This document shows, in pieces, positions 27,801 through 38,929 of a DNA stretch of 64,000 bases. The translations under genes were made by a program, and so were the position numbers. Numbering within the stretch: position 1 is the first letter of the stretch; each line of letters begins with the position of its first letter. The stretch is from Steinernema hermaphroditum (Eukaryota > Nematoda > Chromadorea > Rhabditida > Steinernematidae): NCBI GenBank assembly GCA_030435675.1, contig CM059622.1, positions 4,464,001 to 4,528,000 on the forward strand, written 5' to 3'. Under the pieces are notes generated by a model that was given only the letters and a program-made list of their open reading frames with translations, was not told where the DNA came from and did no database searches.

Positions 27801-27889
27801 ACACCGTAACCTCCGATGCGGGAACGATCATCAAGCCGAACTCGCACGCGGAGGAACGCGGTTTGCTGAACAACAACGAAGAAGCGTAA
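9851..27889 (+). CDS. lrp-1: LRP1/megalin-type LDL receptor-related protein, complete (4,942 residues)
   Basis: Giant single-pass endocytic receptor for extracellular ligands, expected at the surface of epithelia. Start [16 protein letters not shown] is a signal peptide, with a trans-splice-like acceptor (CTCTCCTCAG) 9 nt upstream. In order: 3 LDLa repeats; EGF pair; YWTD propellers 1-2; 8 LDLa (about residues 945-1305); propellers 3-6; 10 LDLa (about 2680-2980); propeller 7; 11 LDLa (about 3545-4020); propeller 8 with a dibasic RQKRYKREL near 4139; 12 EGF repeats; membrane span (about 4838-4858); 84-residue tail with FNNPAF (4884-4889) and FTNPMY (4903-4908), the latter a textbook FxNPxY endocytosis signal. 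Exons: 9851-9938, 10224-10337, 10383-10658, 10703-10984, 11069-11362, 11406-11800, 11845-12025, 12105-13151, 13196-13342, 13733-13888, 13940-14191, 14236-14475, 14517-14657, 14705-14824, 15089-15269, 15315-15784, 15826-16575, 16623-17058, 17113-17848, 17894-18171, 18216-18473, 18520-18767, 18812-19090, 19194-19805, 19851-20495, 20600-22607, 22650-22894, 22935-23054, 23111-23242, 23326-23509, 23985-24721, 24800-24934, 24979-25333, 25381-25623, 25665-25948, 25994-26710, 26754-27198, 27243-27440, 27490-27889. The symbol follows C. elegans lrp-1; its paralogue lrp-2 cannot be excluded. Confidence 0.93.
14192..14235 (+). other. GC-AG intron in the LRP gene
   Basis: Donor TGTG|GCAAGT, acceptor CCGTTCAG, 44 nt, phase 1 like its neighbours. 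It joins the third and fourth LDLa repeats of the second cluster. The only nearby GT donors give a stop or the wrong phase. Confidence 0.85.
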
Positions 27890-28456
27890 AAAAGGAAAGC
27901 TTTAGAAATCGGGTATATATTGTTTTGTTCTTTCTTGTCACAATTGTTTTGCCACTTCGAATGTATAAAGTAATTATTTAAAACTGTAGGTACTCGTGAA
28001 GATGTTTCTTCCATTTAGATATTCTTGAAGTGTCCAGAGGCTATGAGCTATCCGAAGAGCGGTAGTGAACATTACTCTGGTAGCGTTCCTACACAGATTT
28101 AGATTTTCATTAGAGTATGAGCTAATCCTTCCGTGGCCTCTTCTTCAACAAAATCAGTCAGTCAGTTTATTCTCAAATTTATAAATTTATTCGCGAAAGA
28201 TATGGAAAAGATATAAATACACACTACAATAGGAAAGATATGTATGCATGTTAGAAGGTGAGATCGAATCGGATAAACGCGTTAATCAAAATAAGTTATG
28301 TGAGAACCCAATCGAGATCTACTTTGGCGACGCTGCCTGCGTAAAGTTTGTCAGTTCAGTATTCGAGAGGCATGTGTAGTAGTCGACCTGCCGATGGCGT
28401 CCGATGCATCTGAACTACTTCAACATATCAGGCTCGACAGTATACGCTAGAATGGC
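27890..28456. other. Convergent 3' spacer between LRP and GPCR genes
   Basis: AT-rich convergent 3' ends. AATAAA-type signals for the minus-strand GPCR occur near 28166-28190 (TTTATT on the plus strand). No gene seen. Confidence 0.5.
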
Positions 28457-31276
28457 TTACTTGAGATTTTTAGAGGTCAGAGGTTCTCCACTGCCGCGGT
28501 GAAAAAAATAGGGGAACTTGCGGGAGCAGCAGGAGAAGAATGCGCGGCGGAGTTGTTGGCGGTTGAAGATGAACCAAATCCATGGGTTCACACAGCTGTT
28601 GAGGTTGCCGAAGAACATGATGTAGGTGGCGAAAATGGAACCTAAAAGCGGACTTATGAGTTACTCTATTAGTGGGACTTCTTATAAAAATACTAGTTTT
28701 GTTGATAGTTCTTTTGTGGTGCATAGATGGATAGATACTTACCGACAAAACGAGGCATAAGAGCATCGATGACGCTGATGATGCAGAAAGGTGCCCAAAG
28801 AACGAAATTTGACGCAACTATCGTGAGGGTCAACTTGACGGTTTGGACACGGCGACGGTCGAATTCTTCGTATTGAAGACGCTGGTGGGCAGAAGCAGCG
28901 GTCGTGGTGGTTGAAGTTTTGGCCGAACTGCTGCTTGAGGTCACCAGATTCGACCTGGAACGATACCGTAAGATGTGCAACTATGAATTCGTGTTACTTT
29001 TCAACAGTCTTGTCCTTCTTTTGTCGGAAGCTTCCAAAAGCCATCGATGTCCAAACGGTGCGACAGACACGGAAGTAGAGGTAGCCGGCTATGCTGCTTG
29101 GAAGGAGCCAAACCATGAGGTTGAAGAAGATGACGTAGACGGAGTACTGCCACTCGGCCGAATAGTTCTCGCGGCACTCGTCGTCGATTTTGTCGAAGAT
29201 GAAGAGTTGTGGAGTAGAGAGGAGTATGGCACAGGTCCAAGCGACGATGGCGTAGGCGTTGGGACGACTGCTGTGGCCACTTCGCATTCGCGCCAAAGGA
29301 CGACAGATAGCCTAAAATCCAAGAATTTTATTCGCATTTCTCATCGATAACGGGTTTACCCCATATCGGTCGGCGCTGATAGCGACGAGGATGAACGGAC
29401 TGGCGTACATCGGGATCACCTGAATAGAAAAAGTCATTTTTACATCATCCGACATTTGACAATTTGTAGAAAGAGTTAAAAGCATGAATCATGAGCTATG
29501 TACGTGTTATTTTCAACCTCAGATAGAGCGGTATGGGAACTCCATATGTGCGTGGAAAGCACTTCGTGTACAAATATGAAAACTTGAAAAATTCGTCATT
29601 CACAACGCCTTGGTTTCACGAGTTTGCCTACAAAGTTTTGTTTGTAAATGAGCAAATCTAGAATAACACTAACAAATGTCGGCTCCTTTGGACGTATCGG
29701 CATGTACTCCTATACTACCATCTTGGGACGTGAAAGTGCATTGAACCTTCAAATCAACCTGCGTCAAAATCTTTCCCAAATTAGAAAATTGCTCCTCTCT
29801 ACTCATCCATAGCCATCTCTTTGGTCACTTCCCACAACAATGCACTTCGAGCGTTGATGCCCTAGTGAAGTACAATCTCAGCCTAATTGCTTTAGCATAT
29901 TTCTAGTCAAAAAACGATTTAATTGGCTACTATTGCAGGCGACGTTTAAATTTATGTGACATGAACAAGAAGATGAAGAGTAAGTGCAGTTTTTAGGATT
30001 GATTTGGAACATTCTGCTTGTTCAACAGATTACTTTTTGTGTGCGTTTAGCCGAGGACAGCGTTTGGAAGCCAGCGTACACTGATGTGAATGCTGACTTC
30101 GACTCTGAAGAAAGAAAAAAAACTAGTATCTACGATGTGGCATTGCTATCTTTGTATTATAATAAGCTGTAGCGACCCTGATTTAAAGAAGTAAATTGTA
30201 AACTAGCTTAAAAGCTAGCTTAGCGTTATTTATATCTGCTTCTCTGACGTCTTGTTTTTAACAGAACATGTTATTCGGGCACAACCGTCCTCAGCAACAA
30301 GATACTTGGACACAAAACCACAAGTAGAGCTTTTTTGAAAATGTATAAGGTTGATTCAGCACCTCCTTTTATTCGAGTTTATCTTCTCGGAGAACGACAG
30401 CTCGCTCAATTCATTCGTCTTCTTAAATTTACAAACCGCAATTTTATTATATTATATGCCTATTTGAAATCGGCAAAAACAGGCATGCCAATATAAGGAA
30501 TCAAATCAATTTCCATTTAAGCACCAGTGTCGTGCTATCGTGTTTATTGTATCCTGGCTCTTTTCGAAAGACTTCTGCAAGCATTCGTCCGTTGTCCTCA
30601 AGGCTTAACGCCCTTTTATGTAATTAATGACTACTGGTAAACAAGCGTCATTCGTGTAACTCTACGTTTTCGACTGGAGACCTTGCTTATCCAGGGTGGA
30701 ATATTTGATGCTCTGAATAGCTCATCCCGAAACCATAGGCCATATTTTTCGTTTGAAACCATGCATTCACTTACATAGAGATACGTACACTTAAGTTCAT
30801 GTTTGCCTCCTAATTTTTGAACTATTCGATCTACCGTGTCGTTTCTACTCTCCGTTTACTTCTCAACTGCTCACCTGTAAGAACCTGACCAACTTGCAGA
30901 GAATGCTCGGACCATAGAACACCGGGATGGTCGCCGTGATCAACATGGTCGGCAGGATGGTGATGAAAGCGTAGAGGATGTCAGCTGCGCACATGTGCAG
31001 CATCAGCATCTGCAACTCATTAATATTAACTCGGCTCAAGTTGAACCTTCTCACTTGAACGGGAGTCGCTCGCTTCCTTCTGAGGACAGCGTTGTTCTTG
31101 AGGATCACGTAGATCAGCAACAGGTTGCCGAGAACGGTCAGGAAGATAGTGACTGCGTTGTGCATCAGCATGGCGGCCACTTCGGGTTGCTCGCTAAGCA
31201 CAATGCCGTTGTTCTCCATACCGTAACCGCCGTCGACGTTTTGACCCGACCCAGTGAAGTTCGGGTTCGCGGACAT
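28457..31276 (-). CDS. ntr-1: Vasopressin/oxytocin-like (nematocin-type) G-protein-coupled receptor
   Basis: Class A peptide GPCR, 375 residues, on the plasma membrane of neurons or muscle by analogy. Exons (minus): 31055-31276, 30875-31009, 29360-29419, 28998-29311, 28743-28954, 28457-28641. An acceptor (CCCCTTTCAG) lies about 22 nt before the ATG. Evidence for the family: two N-glycosylation sites in the N-terminus or so; TM1 LGNLLLIYVILKNN; RRK then LMLHMCAADILYA in TM2; FYGPSILCKLVRFLQV at ECL1/TM3 (vasopressin receptors have FxGPDLLCRxVKYLQV); DRYGAICRPL (residues 136-138 are DRY); ECL2 cysteine in DDECREN; VQTVKLTLTIVASNFVLWAPF in TM6; NSCVNPWIWFIF in TM7, with a CC pair as likely palmitoylation site in the tail. 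The third intron is 1,455 nt; the rest are short. The ligand would be a nematocin-like peptide. A GnRH/AKH-type receptor is less likely because TM7 reads NPWIW. The choice of ntr-1 over ntr-2 is inference. Confidence 0.82.
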
Positions 31277-32577
31277 CTTCGGAAGGAGGTCAAAAAACTG
31301 AAAGGGGAAGGATTAGCGTGGCCTTTATGTGCTAATTAGCTCGTGCAAGGAGCGCGTGACTTCCCGGAAGTTCCCAGGATAAGGGCAGGACTGGGTTCAC
31401 TCACGCGTTAACTAGAAAAAGACGAGCAGGTGTAAGGAACCGAGAGGGGAAGTCATTGAAGGGTCGGGGGAAGGACAGGCTCATGTATTATTCGGAAGCG
31501 GGTTGTTCTTTAATAATATCGCCGTTGTCGCGCCTTGGCTCCGCCCCCTTGAGGGTAACGGACGCGAAAAAAATGAAATTCTGACGTTACACTGTAGACG
31601 ATAAACATGAACGGTCGCCTACGATGGATAAATTAAATGTCGCCGTTTGGCTGGACATATTAGCCTAATAACAGGATGTTGAATTCGGCGAAATGTGGCA
31701 TTTAAATACGGAAGAAAGGTGGTGAAGATCTTCTGCTAAAGCAATTTTGATGACCGATGGAAAGGGAGTGATTATGCTGACTTTGCAGAAGCATAATTGT
31801 TTTCGTATATGTCATAAGGTAGAAATGTTCGATGGACTTCTAAGAATAGAATTGAAGAGTTTCTACGTAAACATAATGACTTCCAATGACTGCGATTATG
31901 ATGTGGTTATCTATGTTCAACACCCCCGTTCAGCATCAGTATAAAAGTGAATTCTGACGTCAAAAAATCAGAATTATTGCGGAGTCCAAAACACGGAAAG
32001 GCGTCTATGTATTGAAAAAGAACAGCGCTCAGAAATCGAATCTTTCAATGCGAGACTACCAATTAGTGGAAGTTGTAATTACCGATAATTGTTAGGACTT
32101 TGCAAACAAGGTTGTTTTCGAGGGTACGAACTGCAATTCCCTACCTTGATTGATTCCTTTAATCTTAAGACTGTTAATGTAGTCCATAGAGATTCTGCGT
32201 ACAGAACGATTAGACGTAATCTACCGTGGAAAGGGCTGCATCTGCTGTCTACGCAATCCTAGATTGACTTGTAGTTTGCTCTCGTACTAGCAGATTTCCA
32301 TTAAAAAGGACTAATTGCAAGCGGCAATTATAGAACAGGATGATCGTGACGACATTGTGCAATGATTATGCAATGAATGCTACTTTGCAGACTTGACATT
32401 TTGTAAGACCAGTCCGTTAGATACTTAAAATGCGCCATCAGGAACGACTTATGACACTACAGTTCCGCGACTTTCTTCCGCCATCTCGCGATGCTTTAGC
32501 CTTTGGAGAATAATTGAGGCTACGGAAACGTAGCCAAAAGGCGCTAAACCACTTTCAAAATCCGCGAATTTACGGAT
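31277..32577. other. Upstream region of the GPCR gene and AT-rich spacer
   Basis: 31300-31560 is GC-richer and is the likely GPCR promoter and leader. The remainder is AT-rich with no coding signal that I can support. Confidence 0.45.
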
Positions 32578-32682
32578 TTATTTGGGGAATCAATCGTATT
32601 ACATGACCCCATATTAGCCATCGCTTTCCACTTCTTTGTTATGTCACTGAACTTCATCAAGCAGGGTATTTCGGAAGCTGAG

Positions 32683-32955
32683 TCATGGAAGCTGGATTTT
32701 TACGAGTTTCACCTCATCAATAACGAGACACTTATTACCGCACAAAAGAGAGAAGATATCACACAGTAACGAGAGGGCCTTTTCGGCACAGGAGATATCG
32801 GAGTTGGGGTGGCGTAGCACATCGAACGGAGAGATCCCGTCATCGAACGGTGACGAGTTCCAGAGCATCGTCGGCCTGATGAAACGGGGAAGTCGGGCGG
32901 TGGGGACGACCTTCTTGCCCAGACATTGGAACCATGGCTCCTTGGTGTTCCAGGC
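32683..32955 (-). CDS. Probable terminal exon of an unidentified gene (partial)
   Basis: A 90-codon open stretch on the minus strand with strongly coding-like codon choice (AAC, ACC, AAG, GAG, TTC, GTC, GCC) inside an AT-rich desert. It reads from AWNTKEPWFQCLGKK through SPFDDGISPFDVLRHP to a stop at 32683-32685, and has an AATAAA on the same strand about 100 nt further (TTTATT at 32578-32583 on the plus strand). The upstream acceptor would be CTCCCAAAAG, which is poor for a nematode, so a 5' extension or a frame break near 32956 is possible: the adjacent frame upstream reads LNERSVLAIVVGM. A donor-like GTAATAAGT at about 32741 could mean the exon ends earlier. I do not recognise the protein family. 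It may belong with the island at 42439-42561, or be a pseudogene fragment. Confidence 0.45.
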   Translation of the reverse strand, partial: AWNTKEPWFQCLGKKVVPTARLPRFIRPTMLWNSSPFDDGISPFDVLRHPNSDISCAEKALSLLCDIFSLLCGNKCLVIDEVKLVKIQLP

Positions 32956-32977
32956 CTTTTGGGAGTCGGGGCGATTA

Positions 32978-35900
32978 TCATGCCAACAACGATGGCCAAG
33001 ACCGACCGTTCATTCAACTCATCCGAGTGAACGAGAGAGCGAGTGGACGACCTAACCGATCGCAGGGGACACAAGTAAAGATCCACCAGGATACTAGATG
33101 GTTAGCAAATTTAGTGTATTCGCTGGATTTGGCACTGATAGGAAGTGAAAACGAGAAAGTGACGAAAATAAAAAAGTAGGGGCATTAAGAAAAATAATTA
33201 AGAAAACGGAAAAACCAGAACTGTATGTAAAATTTCGAAGGCATCCGATTATGATCTATCAAAACAAAACAATAAAGAAGGGCAGCCACCAAGTCCCAAC
33301 AGCGATCACCCACTCATTATCTGACATGTGCAAGTATTTCAAGCGAACGAGAGAGTGAGTGGACAACCGATCACCACCGACGCAAATGAAAGACCACTGA
33401 GTGCATTTTACTTCAACTTCTAGTGTCATTTTGTTTACAACACTTTCGCTAGAGCTCTTGTCCAAAAGCTCCCCTAATACTTAAAATTCTGTGCCCGGTT
33501 TGCCTCACAAACATAACTCCAATCACCTCTGAAAACAAACACCCACGTAAGCACGGAGCAAAGCTGACAAAACATGTGTTTTTCTCATGATAAGTAATTA
33601 AACGATTTTGTAACGAAACGCGGCTTTGAAGAGAAAATAATGTCCGTGGTAGGGAAAGCCATTCAATTTCAAGGAACGCACGCGACATTAAAATAGAATG
33701 TTATTGAGATGGGGTTTTTTGCACAAAAATGATGTCCTTCTTGTGAATGTGATTAAGTCATTAAGTGGGTGGAAAATATTTCCAACACAAAAACTTCGGA
33801 GCAAGAGAACTGCACCGCGGCGTACAGGTGACCTAAAGAGGAAAAATTAGAAATTACTAACTAGCAGGTGTTTTCCGTTTCTTTTTTATAGTTGATGTTC
33901 AAAGAACACCAGGGTTCGTTAAGCGGCGGAGAGCAAGAGGTCCAAGGAATCCTTACATCATACATAGAAATGCATTTGTGAAGGTGCCACAGGACGAATC
34001 CAATGAAAAGCAAAGTGTTTTGATTTGTTTTGATCGGCTACAACCACGAATATAGCACAAAACGAGATTCAGATTCACAAAACACACTGGTTGGACAACA
34101 TTCACGGGTTCGTGCACGGAATATGCCAACCATTCAAATAGCACAAAACAAGATTCAGTGAAGGACACTGTTCCATCACGCCCACAGAAAGGGATTCGTC
34201 AATTGGTCAGTTACAGTGTAACTTTCTGCCGGAGGGAAAAATTGGAAAGAGAAGGGAGTGACTCACTAAATCAGGCACAGATACAATAATCAACAATGCA
34301 TGTTTGGATCTCACAGCACACTAACAAAACCGAAGTCATTCCATCCTTCAAATTCGAACTGATCACCTTTTGTCCACCCACATGTGGGAATTGAACTCTA
34401 AAAGAGCAACTTTTTTCCTTTTGTCATTACAGACCACAAAGCACTCTAAGATGTCGACAGACCTATCAATGATTCGAGTGGTTATGTTGTCTGTCGAGCC
34501 TTTTTTTGAACATTTCAGACTACACGATCGAATTAGTTCCAAAGCACACATATCCCACAATCCACCCAAATTCGACACCATCCGACCATAGAGCGCCGAG
34601 CACACTAAATAATTCCATTTGTGGCTATGGACGAATTCTTCCGCATCGAGGGCTTTGGCCCCTCCCGGATCCATTCTATCAACGAAAAGGTCGAGCTGCG
34701 TTTTGCTTTTCTTAATTAATTTGCTTTATTTGGCATCAGTTCCTTGGCCGCCTTCCGAGAATAGTCACACGAAAACAAGGGCTGTCAACAGTGCGTACTA
34801 ATCCGTCGTTCAGTGAATTATTCACACGCGCACAATTGGGTCGTGTCGACTAGAAAATAAAACAAAATATGTGTGTAGGTTGTGCGTGCCGCTTTTTGTT
34901 TTCGGTTGAAAAGAACATGCAATACACTAAAAATATTGGAGGAAGAGCTCATAACTTAAAATTTGAGATTCTGTCGTAGAGCACCTGGAATTCAAAGCAA
35001 TGATTACATGCAATTCATCTTGAAGTGATAAAAAGTCAAATGAAAGAAAATAACTAGCGCGGCTTAGGCACAAAAATAACAACTTTCCTGATTTGAACCC
35101 TGATTACACAATTAGGTGACGCCTAGTTGTGCGTTTTCGAAGGAAATGAGCAGCACCTGTTTCGTAGTTGTTGCCAGAATTTCTGCCTACGTAGCATCAT
35201 CCAAGATCGAAAACAAGATACTTTGATACCTTCGGCGTTATTCGAAACTCCAACCATGAACATCTTATGCAAGGTAAAGAGCGAATTGCTTTTGAGTTAG
35301 CTATTAGTTGTTTGTAAATTTGGTCACGTAATGTGCAAAAATGGAAGTACGTAAATCTGTGAAGCTAGGTCCCCACACTCTACACTGAGAACATCTATGG
35401 CAGCTCCGACTGTGACAAGAAACCAGCGATGGTTAATGTGACATTGATTGGCTATCTTGGAACGAAGCTACGGATTTAACAAAAATATATAGGAATATAA
35501 CTTTATTACCAGCAAAACCTCAGTTTCTGTGAACACTAAGCTCCTTGTGAGTCAATAAACATCTACAGAATCCAGCTGTATAATTTCTTTTAGGAAATTC
35601 ATTTGTTTCTGACTGGTTGAAACAAGTGCAAAATGAAAGAAGCAAAGGCGAGTTATGGTTATCCCGCGACGTCAATGATTCAAAATGGACTAAGAACCCA
35701 CGCATGTGAAATGCCACTAGAGAGAACATTTATGTTGTTTGTGAACAGGTGCAAAGATTAATGTGAGTTGCAACAAACGCAGAACTGAAAAATCACCCTT
35801 AAAGAATACGCGCAGAATTGCTATTCTACGTGTGTGTTTTAAAAAGGCAAAGAAACGTCACTCGTTGTTTATTCCTCGAAACATCACAAGACTCACAAGA

Positions 35901-38708
35901 CGTAATATTTCTCAAGGTGGTGAATGAAATGAAACTAGATGATACTGGAGGAACATTGTTTGAGCAAAAAACTTGAGCAAACGTTAAGTAATCTAGACGA
36001 TCAATTGTCCCCGGAGTTTAAAAAGATTCCTGATGGAACGGTTCGCGTCGGCTCGGGTTGGTTCCGTAGCCAAATGAGTCGGCTTGGCTCACAAGGAAAT
36101 CGTCAAGCATGGCACGCGATGTCGCGTTAATTTCTTAGCTCTTAGGTACTTTAAGCACGGTGAAAAGGAGCCAGTATTTTCTCCTTTCTCACCTAAAATC
36201 TTTTCCGCCACCCATGATTCTCAAGAGGGCAACCATGACCATACATATCTGATAGTGTGATAGTGATAATTGCCAAGAAAAACCACGGGACCAAAGCATT
36301 CCTAGTGACTATTACTTCTCACTTCCTTAACTGATCAAAAGCCAGCTACATTAGCATGCCGTGAACTCTACAACCAGCGATGAAAAAAATATATGATTCC
36401 CAAAGATCTCCGGCTAATGAGAGGCTGGTCTACCAAGATACTAGTTTCCGCTCCTAGAAATCCTCAACCGCTAGTTCCGGCAGAGGCGTCCATTCAGTCT
36501 GGCAACAACAGGAAGTACCGTTTCCAGAAACTGACCTTTAATCTGCCACAACGGAAGCCCTTAAACCCTTACCATTGAAATAACAGCACCTCCTTACAAA
36601 CAACCGAAAGACTCGTGTTTGCTCCAGCAGTCGTCCTTCTTGTTTGTTTGTGGATGCTTTCGGCTCTTGGGATGATTAAAGCAACGAACTGGACATAATT
36701 AGTTGATGAAATGGTGAAAACAGGGATTAAAAGAACACGTACGTGTGTGTAAGATGGATGCACTGGGCAGACAGATCAGATGGTGGGGATGCAGGCCCTA
36801 ATTCAAAAGGACAATTGGTGTTTTGGGGAGATGTGTGTTTCGGACAGACGGCTACGTAGCGAGAAGCGATTTTTAATTATCTCGGAAAATATAATTTCGA
36901 GTGTGCACTCGATGTGCCCTGAAGCTTGAAATTCGGTGGAGGACCAGAGTTCGGGATTTTTAAAGATCGAAAAGACGTAAGCGATACGCATTTCCGCGAA
37001 ATATATAGCATCTATGGTCACCGAAAATCTGTTAATGTATTCGCAGAACAGTGCTTTTACACGTTCGATGAATTTGAGTCCATCGCCCAGAGATTACTGT
37101 AAGAGATTACTAGAGATTGCTGTCAGGCAGTTAACTATGACCAGTAAAGATGCTTTCTGCTATAAGGACATGCTGTAAAACCTACCGAGAATTAGTTAGC
37201 TAGAAGAATACGGTGAACCGAGGGGAGTTTGTGCGCTCATCACAAATGGAATATATCCATAAAAGAGGCTATTCGGAATACGAAATGGCCTTTCTGAGGA
37301 ACAGCAATAGAAACCTTATTATTTATTCAGATGTTTTGGACATCTGTTCATTGGGATATCGGGCATAGGGTTAAAGAGCAAAAGACGGTCCTGGGAATGG
37401 GCTATCGTGATCAGTGGAACCATATGTGAGTGTAGAAAAGTTGTTCAAATGGTTTAAATGCTGAAAATAACACATAGAGTCCTATGGCGGCAAATATTTG
37501 GTTAGCAAAGAATTCAAAGGCCTCAATATACGTAGGCTGAGCGAATCCCGTCTTTCTTTTGTGGAAACAACGTCACGAAAACCTAATTAGGTCGGAGATT
37601 GGGTGAGCTGAATGGTGACCGTCTGCATCGTCAAAACATGGAACGAGTGACAGAATAGAGCTTGGGAAAACTAGCTGGAAATGGCGCTTTTGCATCAATG
37701 CATCTAACAAGGGAATTTTCCGAAGTGAGATCGAACTGAGAATTGGCCAAAAAAAAAACGGGGAAGCAGGTAGGTCAGGTGTGCCTACAGGCTCCTGAGG
37801 TTCACGTTCTCTAATGTATGCCTATTTGTGTGCCGAATTTCAGCTCAATCTGATGTCTCCCTTGTAAGATCAGCCACTACCTTGAACAAACTGTTTAGCG
37901 CATTATGGTTAGAAAAAGACATCTGCTAGGCCAATAATGTCTAAGAATAGTTCCGAACACCTGTCTTTTTTATGTGTAAATACAAGGATTTCTGGTTTTG
38001 AATAAGAAACAAGCTCTTCCAATATCTGTATGAATTACAAAAATGGGTCTCCTGACAATAATAATTCATTTACTTCAGCTACAAAAATAAACATAGTAAA
38101 CCTGAGCCAAGCTAATGCAGAACTTGGATAGATATACAGGTCTCCACTCAACGCTAAGCATGAACGGAGCTCGTGGTTTGTGTTCGCGTGTTGAAGAGTC
38201 ACGAGGCGTCTAGACTACTCGTGACGGCCCCTAAGGTCCTAAGAATTGTAGTCGCACAACCAACGATCAAAGTTAAAAATGTTAACCACTTTGCTTATCA
38301 AACAGTCACAATGTACCAGAACATTACAACAGCATGCGTCACCGGACATGGTAGGCGAGAATTTGACCCTGTTTCCCGAGATTTATCTTAAGTCCACCTA
38401 CATAAAAATATTTTTTCTACTTTCGCGGCTCACTTGGTTTTATACCCTTGAGCTGGATTTCTTCTAGTTTTGAAAGCGTCAGCCACTAAGTGCAGAGGAT
38501 ATAGTTGGCCCATAAGGAACCGCCGGTGACAAACGGTTGACTCGAAGGCAGAGGATATTGCCACTATACTTAAACTTGAATGGTCCGATGATGGAAGATG
38601 TTTGATGGCCAAGAGAGAGCAAGAATCAGTTGTGGTGTAGATCGTTAAAAAGGCGTTTCCGAAAGCACTCTAATACGAGTTAAGTGGAAAATGATATTAG
38701 GCACTTAC
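32978..38708. other. Gene-poor AT-rich tract
   Basis: Apart from the retroelement-like fragment at 33894-34055 I see only short unrelated frames. A short degenerate direct repeat (AACGAGAGAG followed by GAGTGGAC) occurs at about 33030 and 33345; ATAGCACAAAACNAGATTCAG occurs at about 34052 and 34137. Confidence 0.4.
33894..34055 (+). mobile_element. Possible retrotransposon integrase C-terminal remnant
   Basis: A 53-codon frame ending in a stop. It reads basic residues (FVKRRRARGPRNPYIIH), then FVKVPQDESNEKQ, then VLICFDRLQPRI. The closing hydrophobic-FDRLQP arrangement resembles the extreme C-terminus of Ty3-type Pol proteins (often VHxDRLRP). No other Pol domain, LTR or primer-binding site is recognisable around it, so it is at most a decayed fragment. 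A splice-like TTTTTTATAG lies directly before it, so a host exon is the alternative. Confidence 0.3.
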
Positions 38709-38746
38709 GTCGGTGAAATTCTCGGAATTGACCTTTGGCTGTTTTC
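38709..38746 (-). other. Micro-exon-like 38-nt segment
   Basis: On the minus strand the segment is flanked by a good acceptor (CTTTTACAG) and a near-perfect donor (GTAAGTGCC). Joined in phase 0 to the island at 42439-42561 it reads ENSQRSIPRISP. Too short to be sure; it may be chance. Confidence 0.2.
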
Positions 38747-38929
38747 CTGTAAAAGTTGGCGTTTATGTAGTCACCATCGGCAGAGCCTTTTGAGACGACC
38801 AGAAACAAATTAGTACCTTCTGTGTAATTGTCAACATTTTTCCGATGTAGACGTAGTTGTTTACTGGGGTGCCGTTAAAGGACAGTCATAAAAAGACATG
38901 GGACCCACCGACAATACATGTATATTGTA

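Noticed and set aside
32709..33086. 125-codon minus frame overlapping the orphan exon
   Set aside because: The other frame (stop at 32683) has far better codon bias and a poly(A) signal; this one is Ser/Arg/Pro-rich as expected for a shifted reading of it.
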